The notes: a model not told the origin generated them from the letters alone. DNA of 64,000 nucleotides from UBA1845 sp002338715 (GCA_035344155.1 DAORAL010000024.1:1-64000); one strand, 5' to 3'. Positions 34,566 to 45,382 are shown, numbered from the stretch's first letter. Program-made: numbers and translations.

Positions 34566-36203
34566 CTAACGGCGCACCACGCGCATCATCACGTACACGT
34601 CAACGAGCGTCACGATGACGATGCCCGACCAGATCAGGATCAGCCCATTGGTCGGCGATGGCGATTTTTCGATCAATTGCTTGCCCATCATGATCATGAC
34701 GATCACGAACAGGCTCGGGACAAAACTGATGCCAAACGCAACGAGAACCTGAGAACCTTTAAAGACGATGCCCAGCGCCGCCCCAAGAATCACCAGCGAA
34801 AACACGCTGAGGCTGAAGGCCATTCGCGAATGCATGACGCCGATGATGTCGCGGCCAAGTTTGTCGGCGCGATCGAGAAGGTCCTGGCGGTCTTCGTCGA
34901 TGTCTTCGCTCAGACCCAAAGTTTCCAGATCGGTGTTGAGCAGCTTGGCTTCGGTGAAGTCTCGTGAGCGTTCGATGACGTCTTGCGGAACGCGGATCGA
35001 CGGCAGGTTGCGGCGGTCATCGCGAACGATGCCACCCGGTGCCAGTGGGTCGTGGATTTCGACGTTCCCGTTGGCTTGGAGGTACACGCCCGGGCGCGGG
35101 TCATCGGTTTCGTTGCGATCGACGAACATCGCCACGCTGTCGGACTTGATCGTGCGCTCTTTTTTCCCGTCGATGTATTCGACGATTTCGACTCCGCCTC
35201 CGAACAGGGGGTGGCTGCTTTGCTTGTCGAGTTGCAATTCAGCCGCGCGGATGTCGTAACGAACCTTCCCGTCGGTAATCATGATCTGTCCTGGCGACAC
35301 GGGATCGAGAAACTGCCTTCGGACGTCGCGATAGAGCAAGACGAGGCTGATATTCGCCTGGAGTTTCTTGATTTTCTCTGCGACGGGTGGGTATGACGCG
35401 GGATCACGCTGGTATTCAAACAAGTCGCCGAGCGTCAGCCATTTGACTTTAACCTGCATGGTGGCTGGGAGCGTAAATGGGCCAAGACTTTCGTGCCCAC
35501 TGTCGACGTAGCGACCGTCCTTGATGTCGTAGAGGCTCAGGTCGTACATGTCGCTGGTGATCGCGGGGGTGCCGTCTGGCGTATCGAATCCGATTTCGAC
35601 GGTGCCAGCCGTTCCGACGCGTGTCCAGTTGTCGTCTTTCATCAGGACGAAGGCGACGCCGTCCAGCTTCAGTTTGGTCTTGTCGTTATCGTTCGTCGAT
35701 GGCTCAAGGTTGGCGGTTTCGGCGAAGATTGTGAAACGGTCGCGATCCACCGAAAGGCGTTCGGGCGATGAGAGTTTCTGCTTGATGATCTGGGGCAGGT
35801 CCGACGCGACGTACTCTTCGATGTTGCGAACCATGCTGGGGATCATGAAGTTGAAGAAAATAAACGACACGATCGCCGACGCGAGGCTGATGACCATCGT
35901 CGGAAGAAAGAGCTCGTGGATGTTGATGCCGCTGCTGCGACACGCGACCAGTTCGTTGTCGGCGCTGAGCCGGCCATAGGTGACGGTCGCGGCGAATAGC
36001 GCGGCGATCGGGAGCGTAAGCGTTCCAGCCACGGGAAAGACGAGGGCCATGATCTTAAGAAGCTGCAACGCGGAGATGCCGTCGAGCTTCAGCATGTTCA
36101 TCACGCCGCCGCCCAGACCGAGGACGGCCATCAAACCGACTGACGTCAGCAGGAAGGCCTTCCCCATCTCTCGGAAAATGTACTTCTGAAGTGTCCAGAG
36201 CAT
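34566..36203 (-). CDS. lptF: LptF/LptG-family permease with enlarged periplasmic domain
   Basis: 545 aa, about 180 longer than the usual 360-aa permease. The N-terminal three helices (LQKYIFREMGKAFLLTSVGL, LMALVFPVAGTLTLPIAALF, TMVISLASAIVSFIFFNFMI) and the C-terminal three (MAFSLSVFSLVILGAALGIVF and onward) fit the family. The extra length is in the periplasmic beta domain (roughly 105-440). It forms the heterodimer with the adjacent LptG-like protein for LPS export. ATG 36203. The divergent heptose kinase/adenylyltransferase gene starts 166 bp away, placing lipid-A/core synthesis and export together. Confidence 0.82.
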   Translation of the reverse strand: MLWTLQKYIFREMGKAFLLTSVGLMAVLGLGGGVMNMLKLDGISALQLLKIMALVFPVAGTLTLPIAALFAATVTYGRLSADNELVACRSSGINIHELFLPTMVISLASAIVSFIFFNFMIPSMVRNIEEYVASDLPQIIKQKLSSPERLSVDRDRFTIFAETANLEPSTNDNDKTKLKLDGVAFVLMKDDNWTRVGTAGTVEIGFDTPDGTPAITSDMYDLSLYDIKDGRYVDSGHESLGPFTLPATMQVKVKWLTLGDLFEYQRDPASYPPVAEKIKKLQANISLVLLYRDVRRQFLDPVSPGQIMITDGKVRYDIRAAELQLDKQSSHPLFGGGVEIVEYIDGKKERTIKSDSVAMFVDRNETDDPRPGVYLQANGNVEIHDPLAPGGIVRDDRRNLPSIRVPQDVIERSRDFTEAKLLNTDLETLGLSEDIDEDRQDLLDRADKLGRDIIGVMHSRMAFSLSVFSLVILGAALGIVFKGSQVLVAFGISFVPSLFVIVMIMMGKQLIEKSPSPTNGLILIWSGIVIVTLVDVYVMMRVVRR

Positions 36204-36369
36204 GTGGCTTGTATCTCGTCACTGTGCGATCGATGCACAGATGATGTTCACCGGTTGCAGTCCGCGCCATCCGATGATGTGAAGTCTATTGCGACGGTGC
36301 CCGCCCGAACTGGGGTGGAATCCGTATGCTTGTTAGCAAAACGACTTATGGTAGGTGATCGAGGGGTGA

Positions 36370-38115
36370 ATGCAACAAGTGGGCCGCCTCGGGGCATGGG
36401 GGATTTGCTCGACGGGACGAGCCTTTGCGACCGATAGAAGGGCGTGGGCATCAGGCTTTACGAACATCGAACGGCCCAAAGCCGACCCTGTTTACCATGC
36501 ATCGGGATCGTCAGCGTTGAAAACGGATCACAAGCGAAAAATCGTCGAGCTAGCCGAACTGATCGGCATCCTGGATCAACACCGCGCGTCGGGCGAGGTC
36601 ATCGTGCAGTGTCATGGCTGCTTTGACATCGTGCACCCCGGGCACCTGCGCTACTTGGAATTTGCCCGCCGCCAGGGTGACCTTTTGGTCGTGACGTTGA
36701 CGGGTGATGCCGCGATCGAAAAGGGCGAACAGCGTCCGCACATTCCGCAGGAGCTTCGCGCCGAATCGCTGGCTGCCCTCGAGTTCGTGGACTATGTCTA
36801 CATCGATCCGTCACCGACGGCTGAGTCTGTTCTGGAGGCGCTCAAACCGAACATCTACGTCAAGGGTCGCGAATACGAGACCTCGCGCGACGAACGCTTT
36901 TTGAGTGAGAAGTCGATCGTCGAATCGAAGGGTGGCAAGGTCATCTTTTCGAGCGGGGATGTTGTCTTCAGTTCGACGAAGTTGATCGATTCGATTCAAA
37001 GCGACGAGGGGTTGGCCCATCAACGGCTGGCTGCGGTTTGCGCCCGGCACAAAATCGACCAGGGATCGACGGCATCGATTCTGGACAACTTCGCCGGACT
37101 GCGCGTGGGCGTGGTGGGTGATGTGATTCTCGATCGGTACGTGTTCTGCGACGCGAAGGATGTGGCTGACGAATCGGCGATGCTGTCGCTTTCACAGATC
37201 GAAGAGCGGCGCTACGTCGGTGGGGCTGCGATCGTCGCGCGACATGCAGCCGCTTTGGGGGCTGACACGTTTTTGTTGAGTTGTTTAGCCGATGACGACG
37301 ACTCACGCGGTGTCGCGAACGTGTTGGCTGACGAAGGTGTCGAGTTGGCGTCATTGGAGACGCGCCCCGGGTTGGTTCAAAAGACGCGGTATCTCGTCGA
37401 AGAGAACAAGCTCTTGAAGGTGGAGACGGGCGAGAACGTTCCGCTTGATTCGGTATCAGAGCGGGAGGCGTCGCGTGTGTTGGAAGCGCGGTCGCGTGAT
37501 TTCGATGCGGTGATCATCTGCGATTTTGGTTATGGCACGGTGACGGCATCGCTGCTGGCACGGGTGCTGCCGTGCTTGCGGGCCAACGTACCGATTATTT
37601 CGGCTGACGTGAGCGGTTCACGGGGGAGCCTGCTGCGGTTTCGACATGTGGACTTGATGTGCCCGACCGAGCGCGAATTGCGCCATACGCTGCACGATTT
37701 TGATCGCGGAATGTCCAACGTGGCCTATCAGTTGCTGCAGCAGACGCAGGCCCGCCATTTGATCTGCACGCTGGGCAAGCGCGGACTTGTGGCGTTTGAT
37801 CGGGTAACGCAGGATGAGACGTCGCCCAACTGGGACCAGCGACTTTTGAGCGATCATTTCGCGTCGTTTGCCGACCGGGCGGTCGATCGATTGGGTTGCG
37901 GCGATGCGCTGTTGGCTGTGGCGACGTTGTCGCTGGCCGCGAAGGCATCATTGATCCAAGCCGCCTACCTGGGCAATGCCGCATCGGCGATTGAGATCGA
38001 GCGGTTGGGCAATCAGCCAATATCGAATGACATGATGCGACAGTGGTTGAGTAATCGCGTCGAATTGAACCGCGCCCCCACAACCCCAAAACGATTGGCC
38101 CCGACGCGGGCATAG
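36370..38115 (+). CDS. Heptose 1-P adenylyltransferase/heptose 7-P kinase, domains in reverse order
   Basis: 581 aa. Residues about 60-215 are a nucleotidyltransferase (HGCFDIVHPGHLRYLE from H82, then YVKGREYE and SSTKLID). Residues about 240-560 are a PfkB-type sugar kinase (VGDVILDRYVF, YVGGAAIVARHAAALG, and the active-site loop DRLGCGDALLA with D512). E. coli HldE has kinase first and adenylyltransferase second; here the order is swapped. It likely makes ADP-heptose for LPS core. ATG 36370 has GAGGGG close upstream; a TTG near residue 50 is an alternative, because the first 50 residues are not conserved in character. Confidence 0.82.
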   Translation: MQQVGRLGAWGICSTGRAFATDRRAWASGFTNIERPKADPVYHASGSSALKTDHKRKIVELAELIGILDQHRASGEVIVQCHGCFDIVHPGHLRYLEFARRQGDLLVVTLTGDAAIEKGEQRPHIPQELRAESLAALEFVDYVYIDPSPTAESVLEALKPNIYVKGREYETSRDERFLSEKSIVESKGGKVIFSSGDVVFSSTKLIDSIQSDEGLAHQRLAAVCARHKIDQGSTASILDNFAGLRVGVVGDVILDRYVFCDAKDVADESAMLSLSQIEERRYVGGAAIVARHAAALGADTFLLSCLADDDDSRGVANVLADEGVELASLETRPGLVQKTRYLVEENKLLKVETGENVPLDSVSEREASRVLEARSRDFDAVIICDFGYGTVTASLLARVLPCLRANVPIISADVSGSRGSLLRFRHVDLMCPTERELRHTLHDFDRGMSNVAYQLLQQTQARHLICTLGKRGLVAFDRVTQDETSPNWDQRLLSDHFASFADRAVDRLGCGDALLAVATLSLAAKASLIQAAYLGNAASAIEIERLGNQPISNDMMRQWLSNRVELNRAPTTPKRLAPTRA

Positions 38116-38147
38116 TTGTACGCGACGCGAATCGACGCGCGCAAATG

Positions 38148-39149
38148 TTACCCCTTCTCCAGAAATTGGTGCACGCGTTCGACTTCGGACTTGCTGCCGA
38201 TGATGAGCGGCGTTCTTTCGTGCATGTGCTGCGGGGTTTTTTCCATGATGCGGTGTTGGCCATCGGTGGCGGCACCGCCGGCTTGCTCTGCTAAAAATGC
38301 CATCGGGTTGGCTTCGTATAACAAACGGAGCTTTCCTTCGGGCGATTTTTTTGTGGGCGGATAGAGGAACACACCGCCGCGCAGCAACGTGCGGTGGAAG
38401 TCAGCCACCAGCGAGCCGATGTAGCGCTGCGAATAGTTGTCGGTTTTGGCCCACTCCAGATAGTCCTGAATCCCCTGCGGAAAGGATGCGCGGTAGGCTT
38501 CGTTGATGCTGTAGGTCTTGCCAACGTCGGGCATGATCACGCCCTCTTGATGCAACACAAACGCACCGATATCCGGGTTGAGCGTGAACATGTGCACACC
38601 GTCGCCCGTGGTGTAAGCGAGGACCGTGCTGCTTCCGTACACCACGTATCCTGCCGCCAGTTGCCGGATGCCGGGTTGAAGCACGTGCTTTTCGGGACCG
38701 TCGCTGGGCCAGACGTCTTCGCGCTTGTGCAGGATTGAGAAGATCGTTCCGATCGAGACGTTGACGTCGATGTTGCTGGAACCGTCGAGCGGGTCAAAGA
38801 GTACGACATAATTTCCGCTGCCCGATGTGTTCTTGATGATGCGCGGTTCGTCTTCTTCTTCGGACACGAGGATGCCGATGTTACCGCGATATCCCAGACA
38901 GCGCATGATCGTCTCGTTGGCGATCAGGTCGAGCTTCTGGACGAGTTCGCCCTGGACGTTGGACTCACCGGTTTCGCCGAGGACGTTGGTGATGCCGGCT
39001 CGACGGACGTGCGACTCGATGATCTTCGTGGCGAGGGTGATACCGCTGAGGAGCCAGCTGAATTGGCCCGTTGCCGTCGGGTGATTGCGCTGCTGCTCGA
39101 TGATGTGTTGTGCGACGGTGACCAATCCATGCTTTGGATGGGATGCCAT
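38148..39149 (-). CDS. fbp: Fructose-1,6-bisphosphatase, class I
   Basis: Hydrolyses fructose 1,6-bisphosphate to fructose 6-phosphate in gluconeogenesis. 333 aa from ATG 39149, preceded on the minus strand by GGGAGA; the longer frame adds 32 unsupported residues. Class I signatures: metal site SEEEDEP, then FDPLDGSSNIDVNVSIGTIF, and the C-terminal KLRLLYEANPMAFLAEQAGG. It is convergent with the heptose enzyme gene and close to the divergent proB gene. Together with the pyrophosphate-type phosphofructokinase at 52101 it gives this cell a reversible and an irreversible route at the same step. Confidence 0.95.
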   Translation of the reverse strand: MASHPKHGLVTVAQHIIEQQRNHPTATGQFSWLLSGITLATKIIESHVRRAGITNVLGETGESNVQGELVQKLDLIANETIMRCLGYRGNIGILVSEEEDEPRIIKNTSGSGNYVVLFDPLDGSSNIDVNVSIGTIFSILHKREDVWPSDGPEKHVLQPGIRQLAAGYVVYGSSTVLAYTTGDGVHMFTLNPDIGAFVLHQEGVIMPDVGKTYSINEAYRASFPQGIQDYLEWAKTDNYSQRYIGSLVADFHRTLLRGGVFLYPPTKKSPEGKLRLLYEANPMAFLAEQAGGAATDGQHRIMEKTPQHMHERTPLIIGSKSEVERVHQFLEKG

Positions 39150-39329
39150 TGGGTCTTGTCTCCCAGTAATTGCTCGTTTGTTCCGAATTCGCTCGCGGGT
39201 TCCGATCAAAGGTCTCACGGTACCGATGCGGGTCATTGATTGCAACAGACTCGCGGGCGGAAGTGGGAAGGACTAAAATACGAGACCAGGGGGCATAAGT
39301 TCCTGATGTCGAACAAATGATCGAGACGT

Positions 39330-39357
39330 CGAAAGCGCAAAACTGCAAGCGCTTTCG
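39330..39357. promoter_or_regulatory. Hairpin in the proB leader
   Basis: CGAAAGCGC (39330-39338) pairs perfectly with GCGCTTTCG (39349-39357) across a 10-nt loop, ending 21 bp before the proB ATG. It may be a leader hairpin or a repressor dyad; there is no T-tract, so it is not a typical terminator of fbp, which in any case reads the other way. Confidence 0.45.
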
Positions 39358-39378
39358 ATTCTGCGTGGCTTGACCCTT

Positions 39379-40497
39379 ATGAACTCAGACCGAGAACAAT
39401 TGACGAAGAAAACCAGCTTGATTGTGGTCAAAATCGGCAGCGGTGTGCTGACCGGCGTCGAAGGATTGAATCGACCGGCGCTACGGCGCATTGGCAGCCA
39501 ACTGGTTGCGATTCGTGAATCAGGTCGGCAGGTGGTGGTGGTGTCCAGCGGGGCGATTGCGTCGGGATTGAAGCCGCTGGGGCTCGCGCGGATGCCCAAG
39601 ACCATCGTCGATAAGCAGGCGGCAGCGGCTGTCGGTCAACAGGTTCTGATGAACGCCTGGGCGGATGTGTTTCGCAAGTCCAAGATTTCGGTCGGTCAGG
39701 TGCTTTTAACGTCCGACGATCTGGACAACCGCTCCCGCTATCTGAATGCGAGGCACACGCTGGTGTCGCTGCTGCATCGCGGGGTGATTCCGATCATCAA
39801 CGAAAACGACAGCGTCTCGTTTGAAGAAATCAAGATGGGTGATAACGATCATCTGTCGGCGCTGGTGACGACGCTGATCTCAGCCAACCTGCTGGTGATG
39901 CTGACGAACGTGGACGGTTTGCGGCGCGGCGGGGCGAATGGCGATCTCATCGAGATGGTGCGGGCTGACGATGACGTCGATCAACACGTGAGCCAGACCA
40001 AAAGTGCGACGGGCGTCGGGGGCATGTTCACCAAGTTGCACGCGGCTCGGTTGGTGGGGCGATCGGGCATCCCCGCGGTCATCGCGAACGGTTCGCAGGC
40101 CAACGTGCTTCAGCGCATCCTCGAAGGCGAGCGCGTGGGAACCTATTTCGAACCGCAAGCCAGTCGGCTTGATGTGCGCCGGCGTTGGATCGCGACAGCC
40201 ACCCGCCCTCGCGGGAAGATTCTCGTCGACGACGGAGCCCGGGCTGCGATTGTGTCGAGGAATGCGAGTTTGTTGCCGTCTGGAATCACCGAAATCGACG
40301 GGCATTTTTCAGCCGGCGCGGTGGTTCGCATTTGCGACGGGAAGGGCGTACCATTTGCCCGCGGTCTGGTGTCGTACACGTCGGAAGAAGCCCGGCGGGT
40401 GATGGGCCACAACAGCAAAGACATCCCGGACATTCTGGGGTATCGCTACCTCGACGAGATTATCCATCGCAACGATCTGGTGCTGGATGAAGATTAG
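39379..40497 (+). CDS. proB: Glutamate 5-kinase
   Basis: First step of proline synthesis: ATP-dependent phosphorylation of glutamate. 372 aa from ATG 39379 (a TTG three codons earlier is possible). Amino-acid-kinase domain motifs: VVKIGSGVLTG, VVVVSSGAIASG, INENDSVSFEEIKMGDND and SATGVGGMFTKLHAARL. The C-terminal 100 residues are a PUA domain (GKILVDDGARAAIVSRNASL). Full-length two-domain form. The gene is followed by proA after 29 bp, so the pathway pair is one operon, with the PPDK-like gene next. Confidence 0.95.
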   Translation: MNSDREQLTKKTSLIVVKIGSGVLTGVEGLNRPALRRIGSQLVAIRESGRQVVVVSSGAIASGLKPLGLARMPKTIVDKQAAAAVGQQVLMNAWADVFRKSKISVGQVLLTSDDLDNRSRYLNARHTLVSLLHRGVIPIINENDSVSFEEIKMGDNDHLSALVTTLISANLLVMLTNVDGLRRGGANGDLIEMVRADDDVDQHVSQTKSATGVGGMFTKLHAARLVGRSGIPAVIANGSQANVLQRILEGERVGTYFEPQASRLDVRRRWIATATRPRGKILVDDGARAAIVSRNASLLPSGITEIDGHFSAGAVVRICDGKGVPFARGLVSYTSEEARRVMGHNSKDIPDILGYRYLDEIIHRNDLVLDED

Positions 40498-40526
40498 TTT
40501 GTCACGATTTAAGACGTGTGTTTGAA

Positions 40527-41771
40527 ATGACCGAGATTGAATCCAAAGCAAAAGCCGCCCGCGACGCCTCGTTTGTGTTGGCGTCGCTGTCGACGGACGC
40601 GAAGAACCGGGTGCTTCTGGACCTGGCTGATCGGCTGACCAGCGAGCGAGCGGCGATCCTCGAAGCCAACCGCAAGGACATGGAAGAAGCCCGCGCGTCG
40701 GACCTTTCGTTTGCGAAGCTCAAGCGGTTGGAATTGACTGAGTCGCTTTTGGATCAGATGGCCGACGGCTTGCGACAGATTGTGGACCTTCCCGATCCGA
40801 TCGGGCAGGTGGTTAAGGAAAGCAAGACAGCGGCTGGCCTTGAGGTGCGGAAGGTTCGTATTCCGCTGGGTGTGATCGCGATGATTTACGAGTCGCGCCC
40901 GAATGTGACGGTGGACGCGTTTGGTTTGTGTTTCAAAGCCGGGAACGCTTGTTTCCTCAAGGGCGGTAAGGAAGCGGCCTACTCCAATGCGGCGCTGGCC
41001 GAGTTGGCTCGGGCGGCGCTGCGGGCGAGCAACCTGCCGGAAGCGGCGGTCGAAGTGATGACGACCAACGACCGCGACGCGATCCGCGAACTTTTGACGA
41101 TGGATCAGTATCTCGATCTTGTGATTCCGCGCGGGGGGACGGCATTGATTCAGTTCGTCCACGAGCATTCGCGCATCCCCATGGTGCAGCATTTCCATGG
41201 CGTGTGTCACGTGTATGTCGACGTCGATGCCGACGCGAAGAAAGCAGTGCCAATCTGTGTCACTGCCAAGACATCTTCGCCGGCGACGTGCAACACGCTC
41301 GAATGCGTGCTGATTCATGCCGATCGAGCCGACGAGTTGGTCCCGGTCCTCTGCAAGGAATATGCCGATGCCGGTGTCGAAGTGCGTGGTGATGACCGCG
41401 TGTGCAAGCTGGCGTCCAGCGCCGTGGCCGCGACCGACGACGACTGGGGCTGCGAGTATCTCGACTTGATCGTGGCGATGAGGGTGGTGGACAGCCTCGA
41501 CGATGCGATCGCCCACATCCGCCGATATGGCTCGAATCACACCGACGCGATTGTGAGTGAGAGTGCGGAAGCTCAGCAGGCGTTTATTCGAAACGTGGGG
41601 TCGTCGTGCGTGTTGACCAACGCGTCGACGCGGTTCAACGACGGGTATCAACTCGGACTGGGTGCGGAAATTGGCATCAGCACATCGCGGATTCACGCCT
41701 ATGGCCCGATGGGGTTGGAGGAATTGACCACCCAGCGCTACGTTGTTCGTGGCGAGGGGCAGGTACGATGA
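40527..41771 (+). CDS. proA: Gamma-glutamyl phosphate reductase
   Basis: NADPH-dependent reduction of glutamyl 5-phosphate to the semialdehyde, second step of proline synthesis. 414 aa from ATG 40527 (GTG 40518 is an in-frame alternative). ALDH-superfamily landmarks: PLGVIAMIYESRPNVTVDAF, LCFKAGNACFLKGGKEA, PRGGTALIQFV, and the catalytic cysteine in SPATCNTLECVLIH; C-terminal RFNDGYQLGLGAEIGISTSR. Full length. Substrate is handed over from ProB; the genes are adjacent. Confidence 0.95.
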   Translation: MTEIESKAKAARDASFVLASLSTDAKNRVLLDLADRLTSERAAILEANRKDMEEARASDLSFAKLKRLELTESLLDQMADGLRQIVDLPDPIGQVVKESKTAAGLEVRKVRIPLGVIAMIYESRPNVTVDAFGLCFKAGNACFLKGGKEAAYSNAALAELARAALRASNLPEAAVEVMTTNDRDAIRELLTMDQYLDLVIPRGGTALIQFVHEHSRIPMVQHFHGVCHVYVDVDADAKKAVPICVTAKTSSPATCNTLECVLIHADRADELVPVLCKEYADAGVEVRGDDRVCKLASSAVAATDDDWGCEYLDLIVAMRVVDSLDDAIAHIRRYGSNHTDAIVSESAEAQQAFIRNVGSSCVLTNASTRFNDGYQLGLGAEIGISTSRIHAYGPMGLEELTTQRYVVRGEGQVR

Positions 41772-41853
41772 CCTGCGGGATTGGATCGATGATGGATAAG
41801 GCGTTTGTGGCTGACTTGATTCAATCGGCGAACCAAAGTTAACGGCAAAACTG

Positions 41854-44145
41854 ATGAAATCATCCGGCAACATTCGTCAATACATCGATCAGAAGCGTGC
41901 GGAATACAAGCACCTCGTCAACCACATCGATCGCCAGTTCTTAATCACGCTGCACCAGCGCAACATCGTTTCCATTGATCAGATGCACGAGGAAGTGCGG
42001 GCGCTTTCAGGCAAAGACCCGCTCCCTGCCGCGTTGGATCACAACCAAGCCGAGGGAGAAAAGCTCAGCGCCGATGAGCACGAATGGCTGGTGCGGCGGA
42101 CCTACGACTACGTGTGCAAGCATCTGAGTTCGGAAGAAGTCGAGCGAATCATCAACCTGACGATCAAGCGCGACGTGGTCCGCGAGCTGGATGACTTCGC
42201 GAAGCTCGCATCGGTGTCGACCCGGCTGCTGGCTGAGAAGGTGCGGCAATTCACGCTGCTATCGGATGGCGAGAATCGACTCCCCGCATCGGAAGTGATG
42301 GGCACGCGGGTGGCGCTCATTCGCCACTTCATCAGCGACCAGCTTGAATTCATCGGCATCGCCAAAAACTTCGTGACCATTCGCGAGATTGATGAGATCG
42401 CCGAACGGATGATCGGTCTGGAGTTTGGGCAGGGACGCATCGGCGGAAAAGCCGGCGGGATGGTGTTGGCCTCCTGCATCTTGAAAACGTTTGAAGACCT
42501 GCATCCAGATTGGCCGGTGGCCACGCCGGAGTCATGGTTCCTGCGCAGCGACGTCATCGATCGCTTTCTCGAACTCAATCACCTTACCGGTTATCAAAGC
42601 CTCAAATACCGCACCACCGATGAGATCCGCCACGAGTATCCACTCGTCAAAGGCGTGTTTCGCAATTCGGATTTCCCTGTCGATATCGTTCAGCAGTTGC
42701 GGGGGATGCTCAAGGAAATCGGTACGCATCCGCTGATCGTGCGCTCGTCGAGTCTGTTGGAAGATCGCATCGGGTCGGCGTTTTCGGGCAAGTATGCCAG
42801 CGTGTTCGTTGCCAACCAGGGGCCGACCGAAGTGCGTTTGCAGGCGCTGCTGGTGGCGATTTCGGAAGTTTACGCCAGCACGATGGCCCCCGACCCCATC
42901 GCCTATCGCCGCGAGCGCAACCTGCTCGACTACCACGAAGACATGGGCGTCTTGATTCAAAAAGTCGTCGGCAAAAAAGTCGGCAAGTATTTTTTGCCGG
43001 CATTTGCGGGCGTGGCGTTTTCGCGCAACGAGTATCGCTGGTCGCCGCGCATCAAGCGCGAAGATGGTTTGTTGCGGTTGGTGATGGGATTGGGGACCCG
43101 GGCCGTCGATCGCGTCGGGCACGAGCATCCGCGAATGGTGGCGCTCGGGGCGCCGACGTTGAAGCCCACTGCCAGCGATCAAACCACCGCGCAGACGTCG
43201 CAGCGCACCGTCGACGTGATCAATCTTGAATTGAACCGGATGCAGTCGATTGACATCGATGAACTGCTTTCGCTCGATGACGCCGTTCCGCGATTGGATC
43301 AGATCGTTTCCGTTTATCAGGATGGCATCCTGTCGCTTCCAACGGGCACGCGGATCAGTGCGCCGCCGTCGAGTCTCTGCGTGACCTTTGACAAGCTGTT
43401 GGAGCGCACGACGTTTGCCGACGCGATGCGCCGCATCCTCGTGCGGCTGGAGGAAGCGTATGGCTTCCCGGTGGACGTTGAGTTCGCCCACGACGGCGAA
43501 AAGTTGTATCTGCTGCAATGCCGGGCGTTGGCGTCGCATGTGGATGTTGCTGCCGTCGAGGTTCCGCGCGATGTTCCTGAGGATCAAAAGGTCTTCGGAG
43601 CCAACAAGTACGTTCGGACCGGGTTGCTGCCGGATATTGAATACGTCGTCTACGTCGATCCCGCGACGTACGATGGCATCAAGACGCCCGAGCGACGCAT
43701 CGAGGTAGCCCGGGTGGTGGGGCGACTTAACCATGCGCTCACCGGCAAACGCTTTATTCTCGTGGGCCCGGGGCGCTGGGGCAGCAACGACATTCGACTG
43801 GGCGTCAAGGTCGGTTACTCCGACATCAACAACACGCGGATGTTGGTCGAGGTCGCCAGAACGAAAGCCGGTTATACGCCGGAAGTTTCGTTCGGGACGC
43901 ATTTCTTCCAGGACCTCGTCGAAGCCGACATCCAATACCTGCCGCTTTATCCCGACGAGCCCGACTCGTGTTTCAGCGAATCGTTTTTCGGTCAGCCGGT
44001 AAACGCGCTGGCGTCCCTTCTCCCAAAGGATGCCGACTTCGCTGAAATCGTGCGGGTGATTCACGTGCCGACGGTGGCTGGCGGAAGGATGCTGACCATC
44101 GCGATGAACGGTGAAACCGACGAAGCGCTCGCCTACCTGCAGTGA
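41854..44145 (+). CDS. Orphan PPDK-type ATP-grasp protein, short form
   Basis: 763 aa. Residues 1-185 are helical and unassigned. About 190-570 is a PEP/pyruvate-binding (PPDK N-terminal) ATP-grasp domain: GQGRIGGKAGGMVLASCIL, IVRSSSLLEDRIGSAFSGKY, VGKYFLPAFAGVAFSRNEY and EKLYLLQCRAL. The phosphohistidine swivel and the PEP/pyruvate barrel of PPDK and PEP synthase are absent. A C-terminal module follows with LVGPGRWGSNDIRLGVKV and VSFGTHFFQDLVEADIQYL, shared with the paralogue at 45786-48776. Its reaction is unknown: perhaps ATP-dependent phosphotransfer or ligation. It follows proA by 82 bp on the same strand. Confidence 0.82.
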   Translation: MKSSGNIRQYIDQKRAEYKHLVNHIDRQFLITLHQRNIVSIDQMHEEVRALSGKDPLPAALDHNQAEGEKLSADEHEWLVRRTYDYVCKHLSSEEVERIINLTIKRDVVRELDDFAKLASVSTRLLAEKVRQFTLLSDGENRLPASEVMGTRVALIRHFISDQLEFIGIAKNFVTIREIDEIAERMIGLEFGQGRIGGKAGGMVLASCILKTFEDLHPDWPVATPESWFLRSDVIDRFLELNHLTGYQSLKYRTTDEIRHEYPLVKGVFRNSDFPVDIVQQLRGMLKEIGTHPLIVRSSSLLEDRIGSAFSGKYASVFVANQGPTEVRLQALLVAISEVYASTMAPDPIAYRRERNLLDYHEDMGVLIQKVVGKKVGKYFLPAFAGVAFSRNEYRWSPRIKREDGLLRLVMGLGTRAVDRVGHEHPRMVALGAPTLKPTASDQTTAQTSQRTVDVINLELNRMQSIDIDELLSLDDAVPRLDQIVSVYQDGILSLPTGTRISAPPSSLCVTFDKLLERTTFADAMRRILVRLEEAYGFPVDVEFAHDGEKLYLLQCRALASHVDVAAVEVPRDVPEDQKVFGANKYVRTGLLPDIEYVVYVDPATYDGIKTPERRIEVARVVGRLNHALTGKRFILVGPGRWGSNDIRLGVKVGYSDINNTRMLVEVARTKAGYTPEVSFGTHFFQDLVEADIQYLPLYPDEPDSCFSESFFGQPVNALASLLPKDADFAEIVRVIHVPTVAGGRMLTIAMNGETDEALAYLQ

Positions 44146-44268
44146 TGATTTTGCTTTGGTTGGATTGGTGATCGAGCGATTGGAGCGATCTTAATCTTAG
44201 CGTCGCGATTTGCTCGCTTGCTCTGCGCAGTACGGGGGCTGGTACTCTCCTTGATTGACTTTGTTTTT

Positions 44269-44301
44269 CCCCTGGATTCCCGCCTGCGCGGGAATGACGG
44301 C
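44269..44301 (-). repeat. 33-bp dispersed palindromic repeat, copy 2
   Basis: Exact reverse complement of 9523-9555, again intergenic, here between two convergent genes. The core stem is ATTCCCGC/GCGGGAAT. Confidence 0.75.
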
Positions 44302-44335
44302 TCTGTTGCTCCACTGCGATTGAATTGGGAATGCC

Positions 44336-45382
<1,047 letters not shown>

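Noticed and set aside
40509..41873. Long minus-strand open frame (454 codons) opposite proA
   Set aside because: It is the antisense of a clear proA gene, rich in Arg/His/Pro as expected from reading a GC-rich gene backwards, and has no ribosome-binding site.
42532..44064. Minus-strand open frame of 510 codons opposite the short PPDK-type gene
   Set aside because: Shadow of the real plus-strand gene; no family motif and a third-position composition typical of antisense.
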